Positions 49,068-57,623 of a DNA stretch of 64,000 bases are shown piece after piece. The position numbers and the translations under genes were made by a program. Each line of letters opens with the position of its first letter. The stretch's first letter is position 1. The stretch comes from Caulobacter ginsengisoli (lineage in GTDB: Bacteria > Pseudomonadota > Alphaproteobacteria > Caulobacterales > Caulobacteraceae), in NCBI RefSeq assembly GCF_030814835.1, contig NZ_JAUSVS010000009.1, forward strand, positions 62,001 to 126,000, in the 5' to 3' direction. The notes beneath the pieces are model-generated. The model was not told the DNA's origin and made no database searches. It worked only from the letters and a program-made list of their open reading frames with translations.

Positions 49068-49480
49068 TCGGCTCTCGGCCGATGGCGGAACCATTCGACC
49101 CCGGCGGCGGCGGCCTCGGGGAAGATGTCCGGCTTGACGATGCGCACGCGGCAGGCCTCGACCAGCGGGTCCTCGAAGCTGAACTCGACCAGCTCGGCGA
49201 CCAGGGTTTCGAGGAGGTCGATGTGGTCGCGCCGCGGCCAGGTCAGCAGGTGCTTGCGCACCCGGTCATAATCGACGAAGGCGCGAGGCTGGGCCGGATC
49301 GAACCGGGCGGTGGTCCACAGCTCGACGGTGACCAGCAGGCGGTTGGGCTGATCGGGGTCGCGCTCCCAGTCGTGCAGGCCGCAGCGCACGAAGATTTCG
49401 GCGTCCTCGATGAGGATGCGCTGGTGGTCGGACCAGCCGCGCCAATCGGTTGAGAGAGCAGGGGGCGTAAATTGGGTCAT
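49064..49480 (-). CDS. folB: Dihydroneopterin aldolase
   Basis: 138 residues. The FolB fold is shown by ILIEDAEIFVRCGLHDWERD with the active-site Glu, VDYDRVRKHLL, and the sequence IDLLETLVAELVEFSFEDPLVEACRVRIVKPDIFPEA in which ETL and the VRIxKP block are conserved. It converts dihydroneopterin to 6-hydroxymethyl-dihydropterin in folate synthesis, and can epimerise to monapterin. It is first in a three-gene pterin operon with the reductase and QueD-like genes. Confidence 0.92.
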   Translation of the reverse strand: MTQFTPPALSTDWRGWSDHQRILIEDAEIFVRCGLHDWERDPDQPNRLLVTVELWTTARFDPAQPRAFVDYDRVRKHLLTWPRRDHIDLLETLVAELVEFSFEDPLVEACRVRIVKPDIFPEAAAAGVEWFRHRPRAE

Positions 49481-49561
49481 GCGGGCTCACGAAACGGGCC
49501 GGTCGTCCCGGCGTCCCAAGGTGAAAGCCGCCCGCTGTCCCGGGTCGCCTTCGAAGGCAGA

Positions 49562-49642
49562 TCAGTCGACGCTGTGGAACTCGAAAAAGTTCAGGGCGCA
49601 GATCACGCCCAGGAAGATGACAATAACGCCGATGGCGACCAT
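49562..49642 (-). CDS. Very small membrane protein (26 residues)
   Basis: 26 residues with one hydrophobic helix (VAIGVIVIFLGVICALNFF) and a short FEFHSVD end. GGAG lies 9 bases before the ATG at 49642 and an in-frame stop precedes it, so the start is fixed. It is below the length usually annotated. The ribosome site, the perfect helix and its position in a 244-base gap support a real gene, but it could be a chance reading frame. Confidence 0.5.
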   Translation of the reverse strand: MVAIGVIVIFLGVICALNFFEFHSVD

Positions 49643-49724
49643 GGGGGCGACTCCGAAGATTTCGCCCCGGCTTTAGCGAGATGAGGGGCGACCGGCAAGG
49701 GTGCGGCGCGGTAGATTGCCGTTC

Positions 49725-50195
49725 ATGCTCTGGCGCCGCCGTGTCGAACCCATTCTTCGCCCGCTGATCTTCGCCTGGTTCAAGCTGAGCCGGGGCCTGA
49801 CGCTGGGCGTGCGCGGTATCGTGCGGGACGCTGAGGGACGGGTTCTGCTGATCGAGCACACCTACACCCACGGCTGGTTCCTGCCGGGCGGCGGGGTGGA
49901 GCGGGGCGAGAGCGCCGAGGAATCCCTGGCCCGCGAGCTGGTCGAAGAGGCGGGCGTGCGGCTGACCGGCCGGGCCCGGCTGGTCTCGATCCATTCGAAC
50001 GATACCTATCACAGGGGCGACCATGTGCTGGTCTATCTGGTCGAGGGCTGGGAGCCCTGCCCGCCGACCCAGAAGGGCGAGATCCACCAGATCGGCTGGT
50101 TCGCCCTGGACGCCCTGCCCGAGACCCTCAAGCCCGGCCACCGCCGGCGGCTGGCCGAGGTGTTTGGCGAGGCCGACGCGGATGTGCTCTGGTAG
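49725..50195 (+). CDS. NUDIX hydrolase
   Basis: 156 residues from the ATG at 49725. An amphipathic N-terminal segment is followed by the NUDIX box: GGGVERGES and RELVEEAGV at about residues 56-80 (GX5EX7REUXEEXGU). The residues HGWFLPGGG precede it. The partner nucleotide is unknown. A GTG start 8 codons earlier is possible. It is followed 23 bases later by an SMP-30-type gene on the same strand. Confidence 0.88.
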   Translation: MLWRRRVEPILRPLIFAWFKLSRGLTLGVRGIVRDAEGRVLLIEHTYTHGWFLPGGGVERGESAEESLARELVEEAGVRLTGRARLVSIHSNDTYHRGDHVLVYLVEGWEPCPPTQKGEIHQIGWFALDALPETLKPGHRRRLAEVFGEADADVLW

Positions 50196-50218
50196 GCGAA
50201 ACATTCCGGGGAAACGCC

Positions 50219-51139
50219 ATGCCGCTGACGCCCATCGCCACCGCGAGCTTCCAGAAGATCGCCGTCGGCATCGACCGGCCCGAGGACGTGGTGGTGGGCA
50301 AGGACGGGCGGATCTTCGCCTCCGACCACCAGTGCGCGGTCGCCGAGATCCACCCGGACGGCAGCTTCACGCGGATGGGACCGCAGGGCGGGGCGCCCAA
50401 CGGTATCAATATGGATCCGCAGGGCCGGGTGCTGATCGCCAACTTCGGCATCTATGACAGGCAGGAGGGGCCGCTGCAGCGGTTCGATCCGGCTACGGGA
50501 AAGCACGAAAACCTGCTGACAGAGGTGGGCGGAAAACGCCTGACCTCGGCCAACTATCCGGTCATGGACCGCGACGGCAACATCTGGTGCGCCAACTCTA
50601 CCCATGCCGAGACCTGGCCCCAGGCGCTGGATGGCCGCACCGACGGCTTCATCTTCGTGCTGCGGCCGGATGGCTCGAGCAGCATCGAGGCCGAGGGGCT
50701 GAAGTTTCCCAACGGCATGGCGCTGTCGGCCGACGAGGCTTGGCTCTACTGCGCCCAGACCAGCGGGGCGGACGTCATGCGCTTTCCCATCCGGCCCGGC
50801 GGCCCGCTGGGTCCGGGCAAGCGCTACGGCCCGGTGCTGGGCCGGCTTTCGGACAAGGACGGCCACCCGGACCTCGGCTACACCGATGGCGTCGGCATGG
50901 ACGCCGAGGGCAACCTCTGGGTCTGTCTGCCGGCCGACAACAAGGTGGTGGCCATCACCCCGGCCGGCGCGGTGGAGACGGTGATCCACGATCCGTCGGG
51001 CGAGACCGTGAACCATCCGACCAATGTCACCTGGGGCGGGGCGGACCTGAAGGACCTCTATATCGGCTCGATCCGGGCCGGCTATGTCGTCAAGGGGCGC
51101 AGTCCGGTGGCGGGGCTGGCGCTGATCCACCAGCGATGA
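50219..51139 (+). CDS. SMP-30/gluconolactonase-like protein
   Basis: 306 residues, a beta-propeller with repeats of the form G-x-G-D-V-V-V. Landmarks are IDRPEDVVVGKDGRIFASD, YPVMDRDGNIWCANSTH, FPNGMALSADEAWLYCAQ and YTDGVGMDAEGNLWVCLP, giving metal-binding Asp and Glu and the typical NGMA and D-G motifs. Family members hydrolyse lactones such as gluconolactone or act as calcium-bound lactonases. The gene overlaps a CPBP protease gene by ATGA, an unusual pairing. Confidence 0.87.
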   Translation: MPLTPIATASFQKIAVGIDRPEDVVVGKDGRIFASDHQCAVAEIHPDGSFTRMGPQGGAPNGINMDPQGRVLIANFGIYDRQEGPLQRFDPATGKHENLLTEVGGKRLTSANYPVMDRDGNIWCANSTHAETWPQALDGRTDGFIFVLRPDGSSSIEAEGLKFPNGMALSADEAWLYCAQTSGADVMRFPIRPGGPLGPGKRYGPVLGRLSDKDGHPDLGYTDGVGMDAEGNLWVCLPADNKVVAITPAGAVETVIHDPSGETVNHPTNVTWGGADLKDLYIGSIRAGYVVKGRSPVAGLALIHQR

Positions 51140-51810
51140 GCCCCTTCCAGCTCTGGGCGCTGGTCGGGATCGCCCTCTGGCTGCTGGCGGTGGTGGTGCG
51201 GTTCCGCCGCTCGACGCCGGTGCTGGTCGGCGGGCTGGCCCTGGCCGGCCTCTATGCCCTGGGCGGCCTGTGGCTTGGCTGGACCAGCCTGGATGGGCTT
51301 GGCCTGACGGCGCCGTCCATCTGGATCGCGGGCCTCACCCTGGCCTGGCTGCTGCTGATGCTGGCGCTGAGCCCGCTCGCCGACCGCCTCGCCAGCGCCC
51401 TGATCGCCGCGCCGCCCACGCTGGGGGCCTTCAAGGCGATCCAGCAGTCGCGGGCCAAGCTGGCGATCGGCATCGCGGTCGCCTGGCTGCTGGGCGGCTT
51501 CCTGGAGGAGTTGGTGTTCCGCGGCCTGGTGCTGCGAGCGGTGGAGGCGGGCGCCGCCCCCTGGCTGGTCGGGCCGGCGGCCAACGGCTTGGCCATCGTC
51601 GTCGCGGCCCTGGGCGCGGGGGTTATCCACCTCTACCAGGGCCCAAGAGCGGCCTTGATCATCGTCCAGCTGTCGATGCTGTTTGGGCTGCTGTTCGTGC
51701 TCAGCGGCTACAATCTGTGGAGCGTCATCGTCTGCCACGGCCTCTACGACACGGTGGCCTTCATCCGCTTCGCCATGGGCAAGTCGAAATACTCCAAGCC
51801 CGCTGACTAA
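51136..51810 (+). CDS. CPBP-family intramembrane protease
   Basis: 224 residues with about seven membrane helices. The EELVFRGLVLRAVE motif near residue 124 holds the catalytic Glu pair and Arg; the later VIHLYQG and VIVCHGLYDTVAF supply the His residues of the Abi/CAAX family. It lies one ATGA overlap after the lactonase-like gene. The paralogue at 44505 is a longer form. Substrate unknown. Ends back-to-back with the O-methyltransferase stop. Confidence 0.87.
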   Translation: MSPFQLWALVGIALWLLAVVVRFRRSTPVLVGGLALAGLYALGGLWLGWTSLDGLGLTAPSIWIAGLTLAWLLLMLALSPLADRLASALIAAPPTLGAFKAIQQSRAKLAIGIAVAWLLGGFLEELVFRGLVLRAVEAGAAPWLVGPAANGLAIVVAALGAGVIHLYQGPRAALIIVQLSMLFGLLFVLSGYNLWSVIVCHGLYDTVAFIRFAMGKSKYSKPAD

Positions 51811-52461
51811 CTATTTCACCCGCGCCAGCATCAGCCCGTCCCAGCCCTTGGAGCCGACCGTCTGGATGGCGGTCGCCTCGACGCGCGGCTCGGCGGCCAA
51901 GCGTTCCATCAGCCGCCGCACGCCCTGCACGGCGCTGTCACCGTCCGGATCGATCACCGCGCCGTGCCGCACGACATTGTCGACCACGATCAGCCCGCCC
52001 GGCCGGGTCAGCCGCAGGGCATGGTCGAAATAGCCGGCGTTGTTCTGCTTGTCGGCGTCGATGAAGCTGAAATCCAGCGGCCCCTCGACGGCGTCCAGCA
52101 GGTCGAGCGCCGGCCCGACCCGCACCTCGGCGCGCTCGGCAAGGCCGGCATGGGCGAGGTTGGCCCTGGCCACCTCGGCGTGCCTGGCGTCGATCTCCAG
52201 GCTGACCAGCCGGCCGTCGGCGGGCAGGGCCCGGGCCAGCCAGATGGTCGAATAGCCGCCCAGCGTTCCGACCTCCAGGATCCGCCGCGCCCCGACCGAC
52301 AGGGCCAGCAGATAGAGCAGCCTGCCCTGGTTGGGGGCCACGGCGATGCGGGGCAGGCCGGCCGCGTCGCTGGCGGCCAGGGCGGCGGTCAGGGCTTCGT
52401 CCTGCGGGACAAGGGCCTCACACAGGTAGTCGTCGACGGCGGTCCATTGTGTCTGGGGCAT
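51811..52461 (-). CDS. O-methyltransferase (class I, catechol/caffeoyl-CoA type)
   Basis: 216 residues. The SAM-binding motif is RILEVGTLGGYSTIWLARAL near residue 65, SLEIDARHAEVARANLA follows, and FSFIDADKQNNAGYFDHAL contains the metal-binding Asp. VVDNVVRHGAVID near residue 165 holds the second acidic residue and Asn. This pattern is that of cation-dependent O-methyltransferases acting on catechols or CoA esters. It is divergent from a dienelactone hydrolase gene with a 34-base gap. Confidence 0.92.
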   Translation of the reverse strand: MPQTQWTAVDDYLCEALVPQDEALTAALAASDAAGLPRIAVAPNQGRLLYLLALSVGARRILEVGTLGGYSTIWLARALPADGRLVSLEIDARHAEVARANLAHAGLAERAEVRVGPALDLLDAVEGPLDFSFIDADKQNNAGYFDHALRLTRPGGLIVVDNVVRHGAVIDPDGDSAVQGVRRLMERLAAEPRVEATAIQTVGSKGWDGLMLARVK

Positions 52462-52495
52462 GGCCCATTCTAGGCTTGGGTCCAGGGAGAGCCAG

Positions 52496-53212
52496 ATGAA
52501 AACAACAGATATCGCCTATGAAGCCGACGGGGCCTCGATGATCGGGACCCTGGCCACGCCGGACAATCTGACCGGCAAGGTTCCCGGCATTCTGGTCTGC
52601 CATGAGGGACCCGGTCTCAACGATCACGCTCGCGATATCGCCAAACGGCTGGCCGAGGCGGGCTATGTCGCCTTCGCCATGGACTATCACGGCGGCGGCC
52701 AGGCCCTGACCGACATGGGCGAGGCCATGAAGCGGATCATGGCCTGGATGGCCGATCCGACCGGCATCCGGGCCCGGGCGACGGCGGCGCTGGGCGTGCT
52801 GAAGGCCCAGCCTGGCGTGGACACGGGCCGGCTGGCGGCCATCGGCTACTGCTTCGGCGGCACGACCTCGCTGGAGCTGGCCCGGCAGGGCGAGGATCTC
52901 AAGGCGGTGGTCGGCTTCCATTCGGGCCTGGGCACGGCCCGGCCGCAGGACGCGGGCAACATCAAGGGGAAGGTCCTGGTGCAGATCGGCGCCGATGATC
53001 CGATCATCCCGCCCCAGCAGCGGCTGGACTTCGAAAAGGAGATGACCGCCGGCGGCGTCGACTGGCGGCTGCTGCTTTATGGCGGCGCGGGCCACAGCTT
53101 CACCAATCCGCTGGTCGACCAGCTGGGCCGGGCCGGGTTCGCCTATAACAAGAGCGCCGACCAGCGCGCCTGGCGGGCGATGATCGACCTGTTCGACGAG
53201 GCTTTCGCCTAG
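52496..53212 (+). CDS. Dienelactone hydrolase family protein
   Basis: 238 residues from the ATG at 52496 with a GGGAGAG site. The Cys nucleophile lies in IGYCFGGTTSLELA, the Asp in IGADDPIIPPQQ and the His in YGGAGHSFTNP; N-terminal ILVCHEGPGLNDHARD is the family entry. It is the third member of this family in the window and the most divergent. Its neighbour, an O-methyltransferase, and aromatic monooxygenase-type genes elsewhere suggest aromatic metabolism, though there is no direct link. Overlaps the convergent TPR gene. Confidence 0.88.
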   Translation: MKTTDIAYEADGASMIGTLATPDNLTGKVPGILVCHEGPGLNDHARDIAKRLAEAGYVAFAMDYHGGGQALTDMGEAMKRIMAWMADPTGIRARATAALGVLKAQPGVDTGRLAAIGYCFGGTTSLELARQGEDLKAVVGFHSGLGTARPQDAGNIKGKVLVQIGADDPIIPPQQRLDFEKEMTAGGVDWRLLLYGGAGHSFTNPLVDQLGRAGFAYNKSADQRAWRAMIDLFDEAFA

Positions 53213-54744
53213 GTATCGCGCGGCCAGAGGTCGTAGGTCTCGATCCGGCCGACCTCGGCGATGGCGGCCTGGACGTCGGGCCGGGCCAGGATGGTCTCGA
53301 GCCGCTCGCCCATCACCTTGGCGAAGGGCGGGGTAAAGCCGCGGTCGTGGAAGTCCTGCAGGTCGGCGAGCGTGTCGGTGCGTTCCTGCGGATCGGCCAG
53401 GCGGCGGATCAGCACCTGGGCGGCGCCGTCGAGGTCGCCGGAACAGACCAGCAGATCCTGCAGGGCGTCGGCGTTGACCGGCCACAGCTTGCGCATCTCG
53501 GCGATATTGGCCTGCACCTTGGCGGTATTGCCCAGCTGGGCCTGGGCGCAGCCTTCGACATAGAGCCGCACCATCTGGCCATAGCCGCTCATGCCGCCCA
53601 CCTTGGCGATGGCCGCCAGGGCCTCCTTGGGCCGGCCCAGGCTGACATACTGGTCGCCGAGATTGAGCACCTGGCTGGTGTTGTCGTCGCCGTTCTCCTG
53701 GACCTGGGCCCCCCTGGCCTGGATGGCCAGGGCCTCGTCGACCCGGCCGGCGTCCATCAGGAGGCGGGCCTGGATGTCGTAGAGCCAGTTGCTCTGGTCC
53801 TCGAAGTCGGCATAGGCCTTGTCGCCCTTGGCCTTGACCCTGGCGATCGCCGCCTCGATCAGGGCCTGGGCGGCGTCGAACTGACCCAGCCGCCGCATTT
53901 CGCCAACCTGGCCCAGCAGCGGTTCCAGCTTGTCGGGCGAGGCCTTGGCGGCCTGGGTCAACTTCGCGAGCTGGGCCAGGGCCGCCCGGCGCGGGTCGAA
54001 AGCCGGGTCGCCGCGCCGGACCACAGGATCGAAGCGGCGGTCGGCGCGCATCTCGATGATCTGCTCGGGCGAGGAGACCCTTGCCACCACTGTCCGGGCG
54101 CCGGCGACGTCGCCGCGGTCCAGCAGGATGCCGGCGTATTCGGTCCACAGGAAATCGGGTTCGGAAAGCGCCGAGTCGGACTGCCAGCCCAGCCGGAACA
54201 GGATGCCGTCGAACTGGGCCAGGGCCTCGCTCGGCTTATCCATTCGCGAAACCAGTTCGTGAATGCCCAGCACCATGTCATGCGGCAGGGCCCGCGCTTC
54301 GTCGGGCGAAAGATCAGCCAGCCTGGCCAGGCTGGCCAGCGCCTCGGCGCCGTCGTCCAGGACCGCGGCGGCGTACATGCGGATGAACCAAGTATGGCCC
54401 TCGGCCTGCGGCATGGTCGAGGCGATCTTGATCTGGGCCAGGGCCTCGTCGGCATGGTTGGTGACCAGGGCGGCGGTCGCGAACATCAGCAGGATGGCGT
54501 GGCGGCGCTCTCCCGTCTGGGCGGCCAGCTCGTCGGTGTTCAGCAGTGGCCTGAGGGCCTGGTACACGCCGGGCCAGTCCTTGGCGCGAACAGCCTGGTC
54601 GGCCCGGTCGATGGCCTCCTCGAAATTGCTGGGCGCCTTGCGCGGCACGGCCGGGTTCATCGGCGGCCGCGAACTGGCCGCGACGGTCGCGGATGCGCTG
54701 CTGACCGCTACGGCGGCCAGCATCAGAAGCATGATTGGACGCAC
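53209..54744 (-). CDS. Large secreted TPR-like protein
   Basis: 511 residues. A signal peptide ends near ASATVAASS, followed by a mature N-terminus (RPPMNPAVPRKAP). Repeated helical pairs run through the protein, such as KDWPGVYQALRPLL, GDVAGARTVVARVSS, GQFDAAQALIEAAIARV, GRVDEALAIQARGAQV and GRPKEALAAIAKVGG, spaced at about 34-45 residues, consistent with TPR. It is likely periplasmic and serves as a scaffold. It converges with a hydrolase gene by 4 bases. No named partner. Confidence 0.78.
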   Translation of the reverse strand: MRPIMLLMLAAVAVSSASATVAASSRPPMNPAVPRKAPSNFEEAIDRADQAVRAKDWPGVYQALRPLLNTDELAAQTGERRHAILLMFATAALVTNHADEALAQIKIASTMPQAEGHTWFIRMYAAAVLDDGAEALASLARLADLSPDEARALPHDMVLGIHELVSRMDKPSEALAQFDGILFRLGWQSDSALSEPDFLWTEYAGILLDRGDVAGARTVVARVSSPEQIIEMRADRRFDPVVRRGDPAFDPRRAALAQLAKLTQAAKASPDKLEPLLGQVGEMRRLGQFDAAQALIEAAIARVKAKGDKAYADFEDQSNWLYDIQARLLMDAGRVDEALAIQARGAQVQENGDDNTSQVLNLGDQYVSLGRPKEALAAIAKVGGMSGYGQMVRLYVEGCAQAQLGNTAKVQANIAEMRKLWPVNADALQDLLVCSGDLDGAAQVLIRRLADPQERTDTLADLQDFHDRGFTPPFAKVMGERLETILARPDVQAAIAEVGRIETYDLWPRDT

Positions 54745-54814
54745 GAAACTCCCCCCACTTGATCAGCAGGAAGAGATCACGCCCCGATCATGGCGACAAG
54801 GTCGGGCCCGCAGG

Positions 54815-55261
54815 CTAGCGGCTGGCCGACTGATAGATGTCGGCGACGTCCAGGCAGGCGCTGCGGGCGTAGTTCCATTTGGAATTGTCGTTCATGCCCT
54901 GTTCGGCCAGCGCCTGCAGGCCCGAATTGCGGCCCGCCAGGATGGCCGGCTGCACGACCTGCAGCGCGTCGGGCCGCTTGAGGCCGCGATCCTTCATCAC
55001 CCGCTTGATGGCGTCCTCGGCGAAGCCCAGAGCCCTGGCCTTGGCCATCTCGGCCCCGGCGGCGTCGCCCTTCTCGGCGAGATAGTTGCTGGTGGCGCCG
55101 AACAGGCCGGCGCATTGCGCCTGGGTCGACCAGTAGCTCTGGCCGGCCAGCCGCTCGGTCAGCCCGGTGCCACCCGGGAAGATCAGATCGCCGGCCATGG
55201 CGGGAACCGCCGCCGAGAGGGCCAGCCCGGCCGCCAGGGCCGTCATCAGGGTCCGCTTCAT
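54815..55261 (-). CDS. Secreted protein of unknown function
   Basis: 148 residues from the ATG at 55261, which has a GGAGGGGAAG site. A signal peptide (LMTALAAGLALSAAVPAMA) precedes GDLIFPGG. The mature part is largely helical: AQCAGLFGATSNYLAEKGD, ALGFAEDAIKRVMKDRG, and a Cys near the end pairing with the first Cys. The two Cys may form a disulfide. Family unknown. Read with the 364-base gap upstream, which contains a palindromic regulatory candidate. Confidence 0.65.
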   Translation of the reverse strand: MKRTLMTALAAGLALSAAVPAMAGDLIFPGGTGLTERLAGQSYWSTQAQCAGLFGATSNYLAEKGDAAGAEMAKARALGFAEDAIKRVMKDRGLKRPDALQVVQPAILAGRNSGLQALAEQGMNDNSKWNYARSACLDVADIYQSASR

Positions 55262-55479
55262 CTTCCCCTCCATCGCCCGGTCGCGCGGGCCTTGAGTGGA
55301 AATGTGACTCCAAGCGGAGGGCCTGACAACGGTCTCGTGCGAGAGGCGAGGGCGGGATCGCCCAGGAGGCGATCGACGGTTGCGGCGCAGCAAGCCCACA
55401 GGTTGGCCGAACGACGGATTCCCGGCGAGAGAAGAGTCAGGAGTCTCAATCGGCTAGCCGGCCGGCCGTGGTTAATTCA

Positions 55480-55494
55480 TGCTGCATTGCAGCA
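55480..55494. promoter_or_regulatory. TGC-rich palindrome resembling PhaR sites
   Basis: TGCTGCA-T-TGCAGCA is a perfect inverted repeat containing CTGC-N3-GCAG, the form described for PhaR/TGC-rich operators of Rhodobacter and Paracoccus. It is directly followed by the palindrome AGCAATTGCT (55491-55500). It lies in the gap 55262-55625, which shows no other gene. No phasin or PHB gene is beside it in this window. Confidence 0.4.
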
Positions 55495-55625
55495 ATTGCT
55501 TGCGAATCGATACCGTTGGCGCCATAAACCCCGGCATAAGTGGGATTTCGGCCATTTCGTGAACCGGTCGGACCCCCGTTTCGAAGAGCTCCAGGCGTGC
55601 GTATTTGGGGGGCATTTCGAGGCGC

Positions 55626-56810
55626 ATGTCGGGGGGCGATCCGCCCTCGCCGCACAGGACACGATCCTTGTTCGAGCCTTCGCAAACGCGCGTCAGCGCG
55701 CGTGAACCGCTATTCTCAAAACTGTCCCCTTCCCGGAAGGGTGGATGGAAGGCGCTGATCGGCGCGGCCCTCACCGGCACGGCCGTCGGCCTGATCGTCG
55801 GCGGCGCCTATCTGGCCGGGGGCATGGCCCAGGCCGCCTCGCAGCACGCCCGCATCGCCCGGCTGGCCGACGCCGCCCAGGACGGGTTCTCGGAATCCAG
55901 CCTCAAGACCGCCGCCGGCCGCATGGACGCCGGCATCCTGTTCGTTGCCCAGCGCCACGACCCCTACACCAGCGCCGGTTCGGCGCAACGTGACCGCCAG
56001 GCCGCCCTGCTGGCCGCCCGCCTCGAGCGCCGCGCCGAAAAGAAGCCGGACGCCGGCGGCGTGCTGCTGCGCGCCAGCTTCGGCGGGCCGTTCAACCCGG
56101 CCGCCGCGCCCTTCCGCCTGAGCGGGGCTCTGGAAGCCTCGCGCGATCTCGATTGCCTGACCGCCGCCGTCTATTACGAGGCTCGCGGCGAGACCCCGTC
56201 CGGCCAGGCGGCCGTGGCCCAGGTGGTGCTCAACCGAGTCCGCCATCCGGCCTTCCCCAAGACGGTCTGCGGCGTGGTGTTCCAGGGCGCCTACAGCGGT
56301 GGCGCCTGCCAGTTCAGCTTCGCCTGCGACGGCTCGATGCGGAAGCGGCGCGAGCCGGCCGCCTGGGCCCGGGCCGAGCGGGTCGCCGCCCGCGCCCTCA
56401 ACGGCTACGTGATGACCGAGGTCGGCAACGCCACCAACTTCCACACCATCAATGTTTCGCCGGGCTGGGGCCCGCGCATGTTGCGGGTGGCCCAGGTGGG
56501 GCTGCATATCTTCTATCGCTTCGGCGGCCCTTCGGGATCGCCGGGCGCCTTCACCGGCCGTCCGACCCTGTCGATCGCCAGCGCCGCCGACGCGCCGGTC
56601 TATGGCGCCCAGCCGACCCTGCTGGTCAGCGCCCAGACCTCGGGCCCGCCCGAGGTGCTGATGGCCAGCGCCGTCCTCAGCGCCCCGCCGCCGTCGGGCG
56701 TCGGCGGCCCGCTGGGCCGCACCGCCGAACCGGCCTCCGCCCCCAAGCTCGACGCCGAACCGGCGCCGCCGGTCGACGCGCCGATCAAATCCGCTCCCCC
56801 ATCGCCTTGA
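55626..56810 (+). CDS. Cell-wall hydrolase, SleB/Hydrolase_2 family
   Basis: 394 residues from the ATG at 55626. A membrane helix near residues 50-68 (ALIGAALTGTAVGLIVGG) suggests an N-terminal anchor. The hydrolase domain begins LDCLTAAVYYEARGETPSGQ with the catalytic Glu, followed by VAQVVLNRVRHPAFPKTVCG and GACQFSFACDG. The C-terminus of about 80 residues is Pro/Ala-rich. Family members cut peptidoglycan glycan strands (lytic transglycosylase type). Its 3' end overlaps the convergent SDR gene by 26 bases. Confidence 0.87.
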   Translation: MSGGDPPSPHRTRSLFEPSQTRVSAREPLFSKLSPSRKGGWKALIGAALTGTAVGLIVGGAYLAGGMAQAASQHARIARLADAAQDGFSESSLKTAAGRMDAGILFVAQRHDPYTSAGSAQRDRQAALLAARLERRAEKKPDAGGVLLRASFGGPFNPAAAPFRLSGALEASRDLDCLTAAVYYEARGETPSGQAAVAQVVLNRVRHPAFPKTVCGVVFQGAYSGGACQFSFACDGSMRKRREPAAWARAERVAARALNGYVMTEVGNATNFHTINVSPGWGPRMLRVAQVGLHIFYRFGGPSGSPGAFTGRPTLSIASAADAPVYGAQPTLLVSAQTSGPPEVLMASAVLSAPPPSGVGGPLGRTAEPASAPKLDAEPAPPVDAPIKSAPPSP

Positions 56811-57588
56811 GCTGCTTGCGGACCTGCCCTGGCAGGAACCGCGCGGCGAAGCGCAGCTGCTTGCCGGCCTTGCCGACGATGTAGTGCAGGTCCTTGCCAT
56901 GGGCCGCCCGCCAGATGACCTCGGCCGCTTCCTCGACGGTGTAGACCGGCTGGCCCGCCTCGCGGATGGTGTCGCTCATCTTGATGTTCGAGCCTGAGGC
57001 GCCGGCCTGCAGGATCGGAGTCTCGACGAACCAGGGCATCACGCAGCTGACCTTGACCCCGAACCGCTCGAACTCGATGTCGAGCGCTTCGGAGAGGCCC
57101 TTCACCGCCGATTTGGTGGCGCAGTAGACCGCCAGCTTGGGCGCGCCATAGAGGCCCGCGCAGGACGCCACATTGACCAGCCGCGAGCCCGGCGTCGCCT
57201 TCAGCAGCTCCAGTCCGGCCCGGGCGCCGTTGACCACGCCCTTGATGTTGATGTCGATCTGGCGCTCGACCTCGTCGTCGGCCTGCTCTTCCAGAAAGCC
57301 GTAGCTGGCGATGCCGGCATTGTTGAGCAGCACGTCCAGCCGCCCGCCCGAGGCCTTGGCGAAGGCGGCCAGCGCCTTGGTCCAGCCGGCCCGGTCGCGC
57401 ACGTCCAGCGCATGGGTCGAGCCGTTGTCCTTGCCGATGGCGGCCAGGGCCTCCTTCAGCCCGGCGGCGTTGATGTCGGCCAGACCGACGAACCAGCCCT
57501 CCGCCGCGAACCGCCTGGCCGCCGCCAGGCCGATGCCGCTGGCGGCGCCGGTGATGAAAATGGCCTTGCGGCTGGAATCGCTGGACAT
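56785..57588 (-). CDS. Short-chain dehydrogenase/reductase
   Basis: 267 residues. The cofactor motif is TGAASGIGLAAARRFAAEG at the N-terminus, NNAGIAS near residue 90, and the active site has VNVASCAGLYGAPKLAVYCATKSAVKG, where Ser, Tyr and Lys are present (Y-C-A-T-K). The C-terminal DLHYIVGKAGKQLRFAARF is basic and amphipathic, so it could associate with membranes. Substrate unknown. Shares its 3' end with the SleB gene. Divergent from the DUF1003 gene. Confidence 0.88.
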   Translation of the reverse strand: MSSDSSRKAIFITGAASGIGLAAARRFAAEGWFVGLADINAAGLKEALAAIGKDNGSTHALDVRDRAGWTKALAAFAKASGGRLDVLLNNAGIASYGFLEEQADDEVERQIDINIKGVVNGARAGLELLKATPGSRLVNVASCAGLYGAPKLAVYCATKSAVKGLSEALDIEFERFGVKVSCVMPWFVETPILQAGASGSNIKMSDTIREAGQPVYTVEEAAEVIWRAAHGKDLHYIVGKAGKQLRFAARFLPGQVRKQLKAMGERI

Positions 57589-57623
57589 GAGATGATGGCC
57601 TCCCTGGAAGCAAGGATAGGGCG

